DNA from: Macromonas bipunctata
GTDB lineage: Bacteria; Pseudomonadota; Gammaproteobacteria; Burkholderiales; Burkholderiaceae_C
Reading direction: 5' to 3'
Length of the DNA stretch: 47,460 bases
Assembly: GCF_002837135.1 (NCBI RefSeq)
Contig: NZ_NWBQ01000026.1
Span: 1-47,460, forward strand
Both the position numbers and the translations under genes were made by a program. Within the stretch, counting starts at the first letter, position 1, and every line of letters begins with the position of its first letter. Under the pieces are notes generated by a model that was not told the DNA's origin, ran no database searches, and was given only the letters and a program-made list of their open reading frames with translations. Of this stretch, positions 28,201-36,691 are shown piece after piece.

Positions 28201-29272
28201 GTTTGGACACGGTAAAGCCGGTCATGCCCGCCTTGGGCTTGGAGCCGCGCCCGGTGGCACCTTCGTCGCGTATTTCACCGCCCGCGCCAGTCGAGGCACC
28301 GGGGAACGGCGAGATGGCGGTCGGGTGGTTGTGGGTTTCCACCTTCATCAGCACGTGTTGCAACGCCTGTTCCTTGGTGTAGGCCGGGCTGGCAGCGCCA
28401 GCGGCCTTGGCCACAAAGCGTTCAATCGGGTTGCCTTCCATTACCGAGGCGTTGTCGGAGTACGCCACCACCGTGTGCTGGGGGGCCAGCTGGTGCGTGT
28501 TGCGGATCATGGCAAACAGGCTCTTGTCTTGCGCCACGCCGTCGATGGTGAACTCGGCGTTGAAGATCTTGTGGCGGCAGTGTTCGCTGTTGGCCTGCGC
28601 GAACATCATCAGTTCCACGTCGGTGGGGTTGCGGCCCAAGCCTGTGAAAGCGTTGACGAGGTAGTCGATCTCGTCGTCGGCCAGCGCCAGCCCCCAGTCG
28701 CGGTTGGCTTGTTCCAACGCGGCACGGCCACCGGCCAGCACGTCCACGTGCGCCATCGCGGCCGGGGTCAGCTCGTTGAACAGGTGGTGGGCGTCGGCGC
28801 GGCTGGCGACGGCGTTTTCCGTCATGCGGTCGTGCAGCAGCGCGGCCACTTGCTGCCATTGCTCGGCGGTGAGCGTGGGCTTGCCGCTGAAGATGTCGGT
28901 CAGATGGTCCTTGAGCCGGATGTGGTACTCGACCAGGCGCTCAACGCGGTGGACGCTGAGGCCACAGTTGTGCGCGATGTCGGTGGCCTTGGAAGCCCAG
29001 GGCGACACAGTGCCAAAACGCGGCGTGACCACCACCCGGACGCTGGTGCTGTTGCAACCCTCTTCCAGATACGGCTCGCCATACGTCAGCAGTGCCGCCA
29101 GTTTGGCGCGATCGGATTCGCTGGGGTCGGTATCCGAAGCCACCAGATGCACGTAGCGGGCAAAGATCGCGTCGATACGGTCGTGAATAGCTTGCAAACG
29201 GGGCAAGAGCTGCTGGACGCGGAACGCGCTGATGGCATTGCTGCCTTCAAACTGGGTGATGTGCTGGGTCAC
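25238..29272 (-). CDS. purL: Phosphoribosylformylglycinamidine synthase (large single-chain PurL)
   Basis: PurL makes FGAM from FGAR, glutamine and ATP, step four of purine synthesis. The 1344-residue protein is the large proteobacterial form: an N-terminal PurS-like part ([15 protein letters not shown]), a linker, two AIR-synthase-like halves (with [31 protein letters not shown] and later [11 protein letters not shown]), and a C-terminal glutamine amidotransferase domain with the nucleophile Cys in [14 protein letters not shown] and the active-site strand HGEGYANF. The start is GTG at 29272 with no clear ribosome site. It follows uvrC after 54 bases and a possible terminator, and ends before a strong hairpin. 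Length and motifs are normal. Confidence 0.98.
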   Translation of the reverse strand: MTQHITQFEGSNAISAFRVQQLLPRLQAIHDRIDAIFARYVHLVASDTDPSESDRAKLAALLTYGEPYLEEGCNSTSVRVVVTPRFGTVSPWASKATDIAHNCGLSVHRVERLVEYHIRLKDHLTDIFSGKPTLTAEQWQQVAALLHDRMTENAVASRADAHHLFNELTPAAMAHVDVLAGGRAALEQANRDWGLALADDEIDYLVNAFTGLGRNPTDVELMMFAQANSEHCRHKIFNAEFTIDGVAQDKSLFAMIRNTHQLAPQHTVVAYSDNASVMEGNPIERFVAKAAGAASPAYTKEQALQHVLMKVETHNHPTAISPFPGASTGAGGEIRDEGATGRGSKPKAGMTGFTVSKLWGGWSDQPGGKPEHIASPLQIMTEGPLGGAAFNNEFGRPNLVGYFREYEQTITSDVDTVQRGYHKPIMIAGGLGGIDAQQTKKIEFPAGTLLIQLGGPGMRIGMGGGAASSMATGVNAANLDFDSVQRGNPEIERRAQEVINHCWQQGAANPILAIHDVGAGGLSNAFPELTNDAGRGARFDLRAVPLEESGLCPKEIWSNESQERYVLAIAPESLEQFQAFCERERCPFAVVGVATEERQLVLEDQGAESPVDMPMDVLLGKPPKMHRNVQRVPRNVPELDVSGVELQQAVINVLSHPTVASKRFLVTIGDRAVGGLSHRDQMVGPWQVPVADVAVTLADYQGFAGEAMSMGERTPLAAIDAPASGRMAVAEAITNLLAAPIELERVKLSANWMAACGEAGEDAALYDTVKTVGMELCPALGISIPVGKDSLSMRTQWQHDGQTQKVTSPVSLIISAFATLSDVRGTLTPQLNAQEDDTTLVLIDLGKGEKRMGGSILAQTLNQPGGRVPDLDDAQDLKNLVNAVNTLRAQGRILAYHDRSDGGLLATAAEMAFAGHVGVSLNVDMLVTEGDGISDSRMDTGDAKNWAQQVSARREELTLKALFNEELGVVLQVRTSERNDVMQTLREHGLSAHSHFVGKTRPLSSSIDVGKGELQVWRDAKKLFGATLFDLHQVWDSVSWKINQQRDNPACADAEHAAAGVPNDPGMHVALTFDPADNVAAPFLNLSRPKVAILREQGVNSHVEMAYAFTEAGFEAYDVHMTDLQTGRAQLQDFKGVVACGGFSYGDTLGAGIGWARSITFNPVLSEQFQGFFARQDTFGLGVCNGCQMFAELADIIPGAQDWPRFTTNQSERFEARLSMVEVLDSPSLFLQGMAGSRLPIAVAHGEGYANFKHRGDATKAIAAMRYVDNFGLPTEQYPFNPNGSAGGLTSVTTADGRFTAMMPHPERVFRNIQMSWTDYAQSGGIDALSPWMRIWRNARKWVG

Positions 29273-29297
29273 GGTGTGGCCTGAAGTGGGAGGGAGG

Positions 29298-29327
29298 AAA
29301 AAATAGCCCTGATTTTAAGGCCGGGCT
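29298..29327 (-). terminator. Possible terminator overlapping the uvrC stop
   Basis: On the minus strand AGCCC (29327-29323) and GGGCT (29309-29305) can form a 5-bp stem around a 13-base loop, followed by a run of six T (29303-29298). The stem begins at the uvrC stop codon. It may separate uvrC from purL; the short stem makes it moderate only. Confidence 0.45.
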
Positions 29328-31213
29328 CAGTGCAAGGCGCGGTAAATGGCCTCGGCCAGTTCGCTGGAAATGCCTTCGATGCTGCACAAATCGGCCACGC
29401 TGGCGTTGGCCACACCGCGCACGCTGCCAAAGCGTTGCAGCAAGCGGGCACGTTTTTTGGGGCCGATGCCGGCAATGTCCTCCAGACGGCTGCCGCCAGT
29501 GCGGGCCTGGGCACGGCGCGCCCGCATGCCGGTGATGGCAAAGCGGTGCGCCTCGTCGCGGATCTGCGCCACCAACATCAGCGCGGCGGAGTCGGCCCCG
29601 AGGTACACCTTGTCGCGGCCATCGGCAAACACCAGTTCCTCCAGCCCCACTTTGCGGCCCTCGCCTTTTTCCACCCCCACCAAGCGTTCCAGCCCCAAGC
29701 CCAGCGCCTCGAACACCTCGCGCGCCACGTTGACCTGGCCTTGGCCGCCGTCGATCAGCACCACATCCGGCCAACGGGCACCAGCGCCAGCGGTGGTATC
29801 GGCCTGCGCCAACTTGCCATAGCGGCGTTGCAGCACTTGGCGCATGGCGGCGTAGTCGTCGCCGGGGGTGATGCCGTCGATGTTGTAGCGCCGGTATTGC
29901 GCGCTTTGCATCTTGTGGCCCTCAAACACCACGCAGGAGGCCACCGTGGCCTCGCCAGCGGTGTGCGAGATGTCGAAACACTCAATGCGCAGTTGCTCCA
30001 GCGCGTCGTCGGGCAGATCGAGCGCCTGCGCCAAGGCACGGGTACGCGCCTGTTGCGAGCCTTCCTCCGCCAGCAGGCGCGCCAGTTGCAAGCTGGCGTT
30101 GTGCTGGGCCATCTCCAGCCACGACCGGCGGTGTTCGCGCGGGTGGAACACCGGGTGGAGCTTCATGCCGCTTTGCTCGCCCAGCAGCGCCAGCAAGGCG
30201 GCATCGACCGGCGCACCCAACACCAGCACCGGCGGCGGGGCCGACTGGGTGTAGTGTTGCGCCATGAAGGCCTCCAGCACGCGCTGTGCCACCGGCACCG
30301 GCGGGGTGTCAAGATTGGCCAGTGTGGCACCATCTTCGACCTGCGCCGGAAAATACGCCCGGTCGCCCAGATGCCGCCCGCCGCGCACCATCGCCAAATT
30401 GACACAGGCGCGCCCGCCCTGCACTTGCACCGCCAGAATGTCCACGTCCTGGTCGCCCGTGTTGTCCATCGCCTGTTGCTGCCACACCTGCGACAGCGCG
30501 CTGATCTGGTTGCGCACTTCGGCTGCGCGCTCGAACTCCAGCCGCTCGGCGTGGGCCAGCATGCGGGTTTCCAGCTCGGTCAGCACGGTGGGGCTGTCGC
30601 CGCGCAAAAAGGCCGCCGCCTGGCGCACGTCGGTGGCGTAGTCGGCGGGGCTGATGAGATCGACACACGGGCCGGAGCAGCGTTTGATCTGGTACAGCAG
30701 GCACGGGCGGCTGCGGTGGTTGAACACGCTGTCCTCGCACGTGCGCAGCCTAAACACCTTTTGCAGCAACTGCACCGCCTCTTTGACCGCCCACGCACTG
30801 GGGTAAGGGCCGAAGTACTGGTGTTTTTTCTCCACCGCGCCCCGGTAGTAGCTGATGCGGGGCCACTCGCCCGCGCTCAGGCGCAGGTAGGGGTAGCTTT
30901 TGTCGTCGCGGAACAGGATGTTGTAGCGCGGGTGCAGCGTCTTGATGAGGTTGTTTTCCAGCAGCAGCGCCTCGGCCTCGGAGCGCACCACCGTGGTTTC
31001 GAGCCGCACGATCTTGCCGACCATGTGCCCGATGCGGGTGCCGTCGTGGTTCTTCTGGAAATAGCTGGACACGCGCCGCTTGAGGTCGCGCGCCTTGCCC
31101 ACATAGAGCAAACCGCCATCGGCGGCAAAGTAGCGGTACACCCCCGGCAAAGCAGGCAAGGCGGCCACGGCTTGCAGGAGTTCGGGCGGGTGGCTGGCGG
31201 TGTTCGTCGTCAT
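29327..31213 (-). CDS. uvrC: Excinuclease ABC subunit C
   Basis: UvrC makes both incisions in nucleotide excision repair after UvrAB finds damage. The 628-residue product has an N-terminal GIY-YIG nuclease ([24 protein letters not shown]), a UVR helix pair near 200-235 ([13 protein letters not shown]), an RNase H-like second nuclease with [11 protein letters not shown] and [11 protein letters not shown], and a C-terminal helix-hairpin-helix pair ([18 protein letters not shown]). The start ATG 31213 overlaps the stop of the upstream TOPRIM-like gene by four bases (ATGA), so uvrC is translationally coupled to the defence cassette; a longer frame to 31843 lies over that gene and was rejected. 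purL follows on the same strand. Confidence 0.97.
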   Translation of the reverse strand: MTTNTASHPPELLQAVAALPALPGVYRYFAADGGLLYVGKARDLKRRVSSYFQKNHDGTRIGHMVGKIVRLETTVVRSEAEALLLENNLIKTLHPRYNILFRDDKSYPYLRLSAGEWPRISYYRGAVEKKHQYFGPYPSAWAVKEAVQLLQKVFRLRTCEDSVFNHRSRPCLLYQIKRCSGPCVDLISPADYATDVRQAAAFLRGDSPTVLTELETRMLAHAERLEFERAAEVRNQISALSQVWQQQAMDNTGDQDVDILAVQVQGGRACVNLAMVRGGRHLGDRAYFPAQVEDGATLANLDTPPVPVAQRVLEAFMAQHYTQSAPPPVLVLGAPVDAALLALLGEQSGMKLHPVFHPREHRRSWLEMAQHNASLQLARLLAEEGSQQARTRALAQALDLPDDALEQLRIECFDISHTAGEATVASCVVFEGHKMQSAQYRRYNIDGITPGDDYAAMRQVLQRRYGKLAQADTTAGAGARWPDVVLIDGGQGQVNVAREVFEALGLGLERLVGVEKGEGRKVGLEELVFADGRDKVYLGADSAALMLVAQIRDEAHRFAITGMRARRAQARTGGSRLEDIAGIGPKKRARLLQRFGSVRGVANASVADLCSIEGISSELAEAIYRALH

Positions 31214-31962
31214 CGTGCCCTCCCTTTGGGGGCAATGGTGTCTGCCACCGCCTCGAACCGCTGAAAAAAAGCCTCGAAGCTGGGCAGGGTACGCAGTGCC
31301 TCCCAGTCGGTGGGGTGATCGCTGCACCAATCGGCCAGTTGAGCCGCACTCTGGCGGCTGCCAAAAAAATCTTCCAATTGCGCCTTGGCCGATTGCGGCG
31401 AGTCGTCGTTGCCCGAAATGTCCTCCAGCCGCGCGTGGGAATGCCGCCCGGTTTGCGTGGCGCACAACAACCACGCTTCCGATTTGGGCTTGGGCAGCAT
31501 GGGCACACCGCCCTCGAACGCGGCGGCGGCAAACCCGCTTTCCATGCTGCTCCACTTGGTTTGCCACTGCTGACCCGGTGCGCTGCGGGTGCCATCGGCA
31601 TCGCGGAACAGCACCGCCATGACCGGCGTACCATCTTGCGCGGCCAACTCCAGCGCCAGCAAGCCCAAATGCAAGGCGTTGTTGAAATACAACCCGGTTT
31701 CCATCGCCTGCTTTTTGCCGCGCAAGGGCTGCATGCGCTTGCCCGCTGCATTGAGCTTGGCGCGCTGGTTGAGGGCGGTTTCGCTCACATACACCACCGC
31801 ACCGGGCGTTTCCAGCAAGTTGTAGTGCAGCCGCTCCTGCCACAACCGTGCCAGCCAGACCGCCATCGGGCCGGGGTTGAAGTCCTCACCCTCGCATTGG
31901 CCCTGCGCGTTGTTGCACGCGCCCAGGTCAGAGGGGCCTTCACCGCTGATGAGCAGCTTCAT
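31210..31962 (-). CDS. TOPRIM-like protein (DUF4276-like), partner of an AAA ATPase
   Basis: This 250-residue protein starts [15 protein letters not shown], with Glu8 in the position of the TOPRIM catalytic Glu, and has [10 protein letters not shown] with D121-x-D123 as the metal-binding pair. A later [10 protein letters not shown] segment (about 160-168) resembles the EAWLLA stretch of DUF4276-type proteins. TOPRIM domains act as nucleases or phosphotransfer enzymes on DNA or RNA; paired with an OLD/AAA15-type ATPase they are typical of defence modules. The gene overlaps the ATPase gene (ATGA at 31959-31962) and uvrC (ATGA at 31210-31213). The start at 31962 was chosen for this coupling and because MKLLISGEG begins the first strand. 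Family assignment is from motif reading only, and nuclease function is inference. Confidence 0.7.
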   Translation of the reverse strand: MKLLISGEGPSDLGACNNAQGQCEGEDFNPGPMAVWLARLWQERLHYNLLETPGAVVYVSETALNQRAKLNAAGKRMQPLRGKKQAMETGLYFNNALHLGLLALELAAQDGTPVMAVLFRDADGTRSAPGQQWQTKWSSMESGFAAAAFEGGVPMLPKPKSEAWLLCATQTGRHSHARLEDISGNDDSPQSAKAQLEDFFGSRQSAAQLADWCSDHPTDWEALRTLPSFEAFFQRFEAVADTIAPKGRAR

Positions 31963-33146
31963 GCCGCCCCCTTGGCACCGCTGGCCTCTTCCTCCTGACG
32001 GTCCAGCGCCATGCACTCCTGTGTCAGCAGCTTGAGATCGGTGTCCACAAACGCATCGCCCGGCCCCATGCCTTGCAGTTTGGTTGCCATGCGCGGCACG
32101 TCAAAAAAGCGCCGGATACGGGTTTCGCCCGCTGGGGTCTTGTACGCCAGCAGCACCGCGCGGCGGGCCACATCGTCGGGCAGGTAATTCAGCAGCAACG
32201 GGCTGTGGGTGGTGACGAGCAGTTGCTGCGGGCTTTGCAACAGGGTGTCCACCAGCGTTTCCACCATTTCTTGGTTGATGCCGTTTTCCAGTTCGTCCAA
32301 CAACAGCATGGAACGGCCCGCATCGGCCTGCGTCAACACGGCCAGAATGCGCAACAAGCCATCGTTGAGGTGCAAGGCTTCGGTTTCCAGCCGCTGCTCG
32401 CCAAACTGTTCAAACACGGAGAGCTTTTTCCAGCCCGAACGCTGCGAGGTAATTTTGAAATCGGCCAGCGCCGGGTAGAACTTTTGCAGCAACGCCACCA
32501 GCCGGGTCTTGGCTTCGCCCTTGATGTTGTCGAGGTAGGCGGAAAGCTTTTCGCCCCCGGCACCGATGTCGTGCTCGCTGGCGCGGGCGGTCTTGCGCAA
32601 CAGGTGGGGCGAGAGCAACTCCAGCGAACGCACGCTGCGCAAGGCGTTACGCAATTCCAGCAACGGTTCGGACAGTTCAGCGTCCTTTAGCGCAGACAGG
32701 ATAGAACCCTCATAGGCAAAGGCAATGTGCTGCTTAGGCCCATCCCCAAGAGAAAACTCATCCCCGTTTAAGCGCAACGGAAAGTGAATATGGACACTAT
32801 TTTTATTTGATTCCAAATACTTAAAATATTCATAATGGCATATTAATTCATTTCGATTAAATATCCCACTCCATTGCAACAACGCGCCAGTGCTGGTACG
32901 AAAGTCCACCCGCAAACTGATATTACGCCCCTTGCGCAGCTTGCAATTCAAATCGCTGGCTTTCCACTGGCGGCGCTCCAGCCAGCCAGACACATCACCG
33001 CGCATGAGCTGCGACAGAAAATCCAGCGCCTGCAACACCGTGCTTTTGCCCGCACCGTTCATGCCCACCAAGCAGTTGAACTGGCCCAGCGGGATGTGAA
33101 CCTCGGCGAGCGACTTGAAGTTGGTGATGCTCACGAATTCAATCAT
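31959..33146 (-). CDS. AAA15/AAA21-type ATPase (RecF/OLD-like)
   Basis: This protein of about 395 residues has the ABC/RecF-like ATPase pattern of AAA15/AAA21 families. FVSITNFKSLAEV leads to the Walker A GMNGAGKST (28-36), and later come a signature-like LHLNDGLLRIL (near 258-268), the Walker B MLLLDELENGI (near 279-289) and the switch-region TTHSPLLLNYLP (near 311-322). The insertion between the P-loop and the signature, about residues 89-149, is coded by a conspicuously AT-rich stretch (about 32700-32880). Such ATPases usually sense or gate a nuclease partner; here the next gene is a TOPRIM-like protein, resembling in outline Gabija- or PARIS-type pairs without being identical. It overlaps the upstream type IIL restriction-modification gene by 8 bases. 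Its function is unproven. Confidence 0.85.
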   Translation of the reverse strand: MIEFVSITNFKSLAEVHIPLGQFNCLVGMNGAGKSTVLQALDFLSQLMRGDVSGWLERRQWKASDLNCKLRKGRNISLRVDFRTSTGALLQWSGIFNRNELICHYEYFKYLESNKNSVHIHFPLRLNGDEFSLGDGPKQHIAFAYEGSILSALKDAELSEPLLELRNALRSVRSLELLSPHLLRKTARASEHDIGAGGEKLSAYLDNIKGEAKTRLVALLQKFYPALADFKITSQRSGWKKLSVFEQFGEQRLETEALHLNDGLLRILAVLTQADAGRSMLLLDELENGINQEMVETLVDTLLQSPQQLLVTTHSPLLLNYLPDDVARRAVLLAYKTPAGETRIRRFFDVPRMATKLQGMGPGDAFVDTDLKLLTQECMALDRQEEEASGAKGAA

Positions 33147-36087
33147 GGTTTTTGACCCCAGCGACGGTGGTAGAAGGCGCAGCGGCGTGGCCGCGTTCGA
33201 GGTTCAGCGCCAGCAGACGCTTGAGGATGTCGTCGTCGGGCGTGGCGGGGGTGTAGTCGGGCCAGCCGTAGGCGGCGGCGACGGCTTTGTCCAGCGCCTG
33301 ATGGGCCATCGTCAACCACGCTGGGCGGGCGTTGTAGAGGTTGGTGAGGGTGCGTTTTTTCAGGTCGGCCTCAAAGCCGGGTTTGGCCACGGGGCGGGCG
33401 GGGAAGCCGGCCTGTTGCTCCTGCGGCGTGATGACCCATTCGACCCACTCGGGCGGATTGAGCCAGTTGTCGCGCAGTTGGTGCAGGTGGCGGGCGGCTT
33501 GGGCGATCTGTTGGGCGTGGGCGTGCTCAACAGCGCCAGCGGGCGGGCCGTCTGGCCCCCAGCCTTCTTGGGTGTCGCGCGGGGTCAGGCCAGCGGGGAA
33601 CGGGAAGGTTTCAAAGCAGGTGGTGGGGGTGTAGCGCGGGTCGTTGCCCACACCGAGCCACGTACACATGCGCAGCGACCAGAGTTCGTGGAAACGGGAA
33701 TGGAGGGTGCCGAAGGTGGTGTCGTCGGCACGAGCGATGACAACACACAGGTTTTCTGGTATCTGCTTCTCGTGCATCCAAACAAACATCCGGTGTTTGG
33801 CCACCATTGCAGTGGCAATAAAGCGCCCCAGGCCCTTGACCGATTTCTTGAGTGCTGGGCGTGGATCGCCAAAACACCACCAATGGGTACGGTGCCAGTC
33901 CCTTCGCACCTCCAAACGGGTCGGCTTGACGTGGGTTTGCACATGCTCGAACGGCAGTTCAAACAAGGAGGCTTCGGCTTCGCTCATCTTGTTGAAATCC
34001 ACCACCCAAGTGTCTGACGGGCGGCGAGTCACGTCCAGGCCATTGGCCCACGGGCGCACCACTTCGCTGTTCGGCTTGCTGTTCGGGTTGGGCAAAAGCA
34101 GCCACGCACGGGCCGTATCACCGGGAATATCGAAGGGGCCGTTCTTCTGCGTACCGATAAACGAGGCGTTTGCGTTTTCTGGCAAACGCACGGCCTGCGT
34201 CAAGTCGAGGTGGTTGTCTGCACTGGTGGCAGCGGTCAAGTCGGCATTGATGCGGTGAACCTGCTGTCCATCCAAGAAAATCGGCTCGTCTGCGACAGGC
34301 TTGGCAAACGCGATCAGCGAAACCCGCACCGCTGCGCCATCGTTGACCCAAGGCTGATCACTCCACGCATTGACAATCGCGAGTGTCTCCGCAATGTCAT
34401 CCAGCACCTTGCGGTTCGCGCCGCCACGAATGCTGTTGGTGGACACCAGCCCTGCACGTTGCAGTTTGCCCGCCAAAATCTGCTGCTGGGCCTTGTGGAA
34501 CCAATAACACACCAAGTCGGCCCCACCCGGAACGCGGTTGGCGTAGAGTTTGCGCAGACGGTTGGTGTAATCCTCGCCCAGTTCCCGAATCATTTTGCGG
34601 TCGCCCAAAAACGGCGGGTTGCCCACAATCACGTCCGCAGCGGGCCAAGCGGATTCCGTGCCGTCGGGGTTGAGCAGTGCGTCGCGGTGGGCAATGCCGT
34701 CCAGCGGTTTCAGGATGGGGTCGATGGCGTGCGGGTAGCCGTTGCGGCGGCACCACTGGATGTCGCCAATCCAGACGGTAACGCGCGCCAGTTCGGCGGC
34801 AAATTCGTTGATTTCCAGCCCCAAAATGTTGTGCGGGCCGGTCTGCATGGTCAGCTCGGCGGGCAGGCCCAGCTCCGTCGCCTCCAGGTGGGCGCGTTTT
34901 TCGATGTTGCGCAGCGCCTCCAGCGCCAAATACAAAAAGTTGCCCGATCCGCAAGCGGGGTCCAGCACGCGGAACTGGTTGAGCCGCTGCAAGAAGGCGT
35001 AAAACAGCTCTTGCGCCTTTTTGAGCGCGTCGTTGGGGCGGGTCTTGCCCTTGCCGCGTGCGGCCAGCGTAGAAAATTTGGGGGCCAACTCGGCCATCTG
35101 GGCGTACACGGCCTGCCATTCGCGGCTCAGGGGTTCCGTCACCAGCGGCGTGATGAGTTTGGCAATGGTGCTGGTGTCGGTGTAGTGCGCACCCAAAGGC
35201 GCACGGGCGGCGGGGTCGAGGCCGCGCTCGAACAGGGTGCCGAAGATGGTGGGGTCAATCGCACGCCAGTCCATGCCCGCCGACGACTGGTGCAGCGCCT
35301 GCACGTCGGCCAGCGTCAGGGCGGGCACGGCAATGGTCTTGAACAAGCCGCCGTTGAACCACGGGATGTCAAAGTCGCCGTACTCGCCCCCGCGCTTTTG
35401 CATGGCAATGAAGAGTTTTTCGATACGGCGCGTGGCCTTGGCCGGGTCGCTGCGGACGTTGGTCAGCAAGTTGGTGAAGATGCTGTCGGGCAGCAGTTGT
35501 TCGTCTTCGGCAAACATGCAAAACAGGCACTGCACCAGAAAATGTGCGACCGCCTGCCCGTCCAGCCCCCGGCGGCGCATGGCATCGGCCATCTGGGCAA
35601 AACGGCCAGCGGCTTCGGCGGTGATGGCGGCGTTGGATTTTTCGGGCCGCAGCTTGAGCGGGTCGGTGAACACCCAGCGCAGCCACTGGCGCTTGTGGGG
35701 GTCGGCCAGTTCGTCGATGCGGATTTCGCGCGGTTCATCCGGGTAGCCCGTGAAGGCGGTGTGGATGACGATGCGCTCGCGGTCGCACACCACCAGCAGC
35801 GGCGGGTTGTCCAGTTGCAGCGCGTAGTCGGTCAGTTGCTTGAGCGCGGCGTTGAGGTCGCGCCCCGGCTTTTTGTTTTCCCAACCAAAGTGGCCGCGCT
35901 TCCACACGTCGGCCCAACCATCACCACCGCCGGTTTTTTTGGCTCCGCGCTCAAAACAGTAGTTGTCGGGGTCGCGCGGTTTGGGCACGCCCAGCAGGTC
36001 GCACAAGTCGTCAAAGTGGGCCTGTGCGCCGGCGCGCTCGGTGAGCGGGTTGTTTTTCCAGGTGGCGATGAATTGTTCGGGGGTCAT
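33139..36087 (-). CDS. MmeI-like type IIL restriction-modification enzyme (single chain)
   Basis: This 982-residue protein follows the MmeI plan. The N-terminal PD-(D/E)XK nuclease has D60 and E70-x-K72 (GWADVW then FGWENKKPG), exactly the D-x9-ExK spacing of MmeI. A helical linker follows, with GTLFERGLD and GAHYTDT near 282-303. The gamma-type adenine methyltransferase carries LDPACGSGNF at 375-384 and NPPF at 490-493. A target-recognition domain (about 620-820, with WVVDFNKM) and a C-terminal helical part complete it. Type IIL enzymes methylate one strand of an asymmetric site and cut about 20 bases away. It is the first gene of a minus-strand operon with the ATPase, the TOPRIM-like gene and uvrC. 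It is divergent from brnT. The recognition sequence cannot be derived here. Confidence 0.9.
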   Translation of the reverse strand: MTPEQFIATWKNNPLTERAGAQAHFDDLCDLLGVPKPRDPDNYCFERGAKKTGGGDGWADVWKRGHFGWENKKPGRDLNAALKQLTDYALQLDNPPLLVVCDRERIVIHTAFTGYPDEPREIRIDELADPHKRQWLRWVFTDPLKLRPEKSNAAITAEAAGRFAQMADAMRRRGLDGQAVAHFLVQCLFCMFAEDEQLLPDSIFTNLLTNVRSDPAKATRRIEKLFIAMQKRGGEYGDFDIPWFNGGLFKTIAVPALTLADVQALHQSSAGMDWRAIDPTIFGTLFERGLDPAARAPLGAHYTDTSTIAKLITPLVTEPLSREWQAVYAQMAELAPKFSTLAARGKGKTRPNDALKKAQELFYAFLQRLNQFRVLDPACGSGNFLYLALEALRNIEKRAHLEATELGLPAELTMQTGPHNILGLEINEFAAELARVTVWIGDIQWCRRNGYPHAIDPILKPLDGIAHRDALLNPDGTESAWPAADVIVGNPPFLGDRKMIRELGEDYTNRLRKLYANRVPGGADLVCYWFHKAQQQILAGKLQRAGLVSTNSIRGGANRKVLDDIAETLAIVNAWSDQPWVNDGAAVRVSLIAFAKPVADEPIFLDGQQVHRINADLTAATSADNHLDLTQAVRLPENANASFIGTQKNGPFDIPGDTARAWLLLPNPNSKPNSEVVRPWANGLDVTRRPSDTWVVDFNKMSEAEASLFELPFEHVQTHVKPTRLEVRRDWHRTHWWCFGDPRPALKKSVKGLGRFIATAMVAKHRMFVWMHEKQIPENLCVVIARADDTTFGTLHSRFHELWSLRMCTWLGVGNDPRYTPTTCFETFPFPAGLTPRDTQEGWGPDGPPAGAVEHAHAQQIAQAARHLHQLRDNWLNPPEWVEWVITPQEQQAGFPARPVAKPGFEADLKKRTLTNLYNARPAWLTMAHQALDKAVAAAYGWPDYTPATPDDDILKRLLALNLERGHAAAPSTTVAGVKNHD

Positions 36088-36143
36088 GGAGTGGGATGGT
36101 AGCGAAAGACCGCGCTCACATTTATGTAGTTACAATAAAATTC
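36088..36143. promoter_or_regulatory. Shared control region of brnTA and the defence operon
   Basis: The 56 bases between the divergent start codons hold an AT-rich core. TACAAT (36131-36136) is a likely -10 for brnT, with its start point close to the ATG. TGTAGTTACA (36125-36134) is an imperfect inverted repeat (TGTA and TACA arms) and a candidate operator. BrnA family antitoxins are known to repress their own promoters, so the same site could also affect the minus-strand operon. Confidence 0.4.
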
Positions 36144-36422
36144 ATGGACATCGAATTCGACCCAGACAAGCGCAACAAGACACTGGCCGAGCGGGGGCTG
36201 GATTTCGCACGGGCAGCGGAGGTCTTTGCAGGTCGGCACTTCACGGCACAAGACCAGCGCGAAGACTACAGCGAGCCACGCTACATCACCGCAGGCACAC
36301 TGGATAGCCGCATGGTGGTCATGGTGTGGACACCGCGCGGCGAGGCACGCCGCATCATCAGCATGAGAAAGGCAAACGAACGTGAACAAGCCAAATTCGG
36401 CCACCGCCTGGGTGGATCCTGA
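36144..36422 (+). CDS. brnT: BrnT-family toxin (ribonuclease fold)
   Basis: The 92-residue product matches BrnT (DUF497): MDIEFDPDKRNKTLAERGLDF at the N-terminus, AAEVFAG, EDYSEPRYITAG, then MVVMVWTPRGEARRIISMRKANERE. BrnT is a RelE-fold ribonuclease whose known members stop translation under stress. ATG 36144 fits the family length and start; an upstream ATG at 36096 would add 16 unrelated residues and place the start before the -10. brnA overlaps its 3' end by 41 bases. The pair borders the restriction-modification and ATPase operon. Confidence 0.88.
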   Translation: MDIEFDPDKRNKTLAERGLDFARAAEVFAGRHFTAQDQREDYSEPRYITAGTLDSRMVVMVWTPRGEARRIISMRKANEREQAKFGHRLGGS

Positions 36423-36645
36423 CGACGCGCCGGAGCTGTCCGATGCGTTTTTTGAGGCCGCCGACGAGTATGTGGGCGACAAACTGGTGCGCCGAGGACG
36501 GCCCAAGGCCAGCCAGACCAAGCAGGCCTTGACGGTGCGCTACGACGTGGACGTGATTGAGGCCTTCAAGGCCACCGGCACGGGCTGGCAAACCCGCATG
36601 AACGCGGCGCTGCGGGACTGGCTCAAGACGCACTCCCCGGCCTGA
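36382..36645 (+). CDS. brnA: BrnA-family antitoxin
   Basis: This 87-residue protein has the BrnA layout: an acidic N-terminal toxin-binding part (WVDPDDAPELSDAFFEAADEY) and a C-terminal ribbon-helix-helix DNA-binding part (RGRPKASQTKQALTVRYDVDVIEAFKATG, then WQTRMNAALRDWL). It neutralises BrnT and represses the operon. The start is GTG at 36382, overlapping brnT by 41 bases, typical of the pair. It is convergent with the J-domain gene across 46 bases, where no clear terminator was found. Confidence 0.87.
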   Translation: MNKPNSATAWVDPDDAPELSDAFFEAADEYVGDKLVRRGRPKASQTKQALTVRYDVDVIEAFKATGTGWQTRMNAALRDWLKTHSPA

Positions 36646-36691
36646 GCCTGAGCCAACGACGGGCAGCGGCGACCAGCGCCAGCGTCGCCCA

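Noticed and set aside
25982-29284. 1100-residue plus-strand open frame antisense to purL
   Set aside because: Shadow of purL codon use; no motif, no ribosome site, and purL itself is certain.
31214-31843. Upstream extension of uvrC by 210 residues
   Set aside because: The extension overlaps the TOPRIM-like gene in another frame and has no similarity to UvrC; MTTNTAS at 31213 precedes the GIY-YIG domain properly.
36096-36143. Earlier brnT start at 36096
   Set aside because: It would place the start upstream of the likely -10 and add residues absent from the family.
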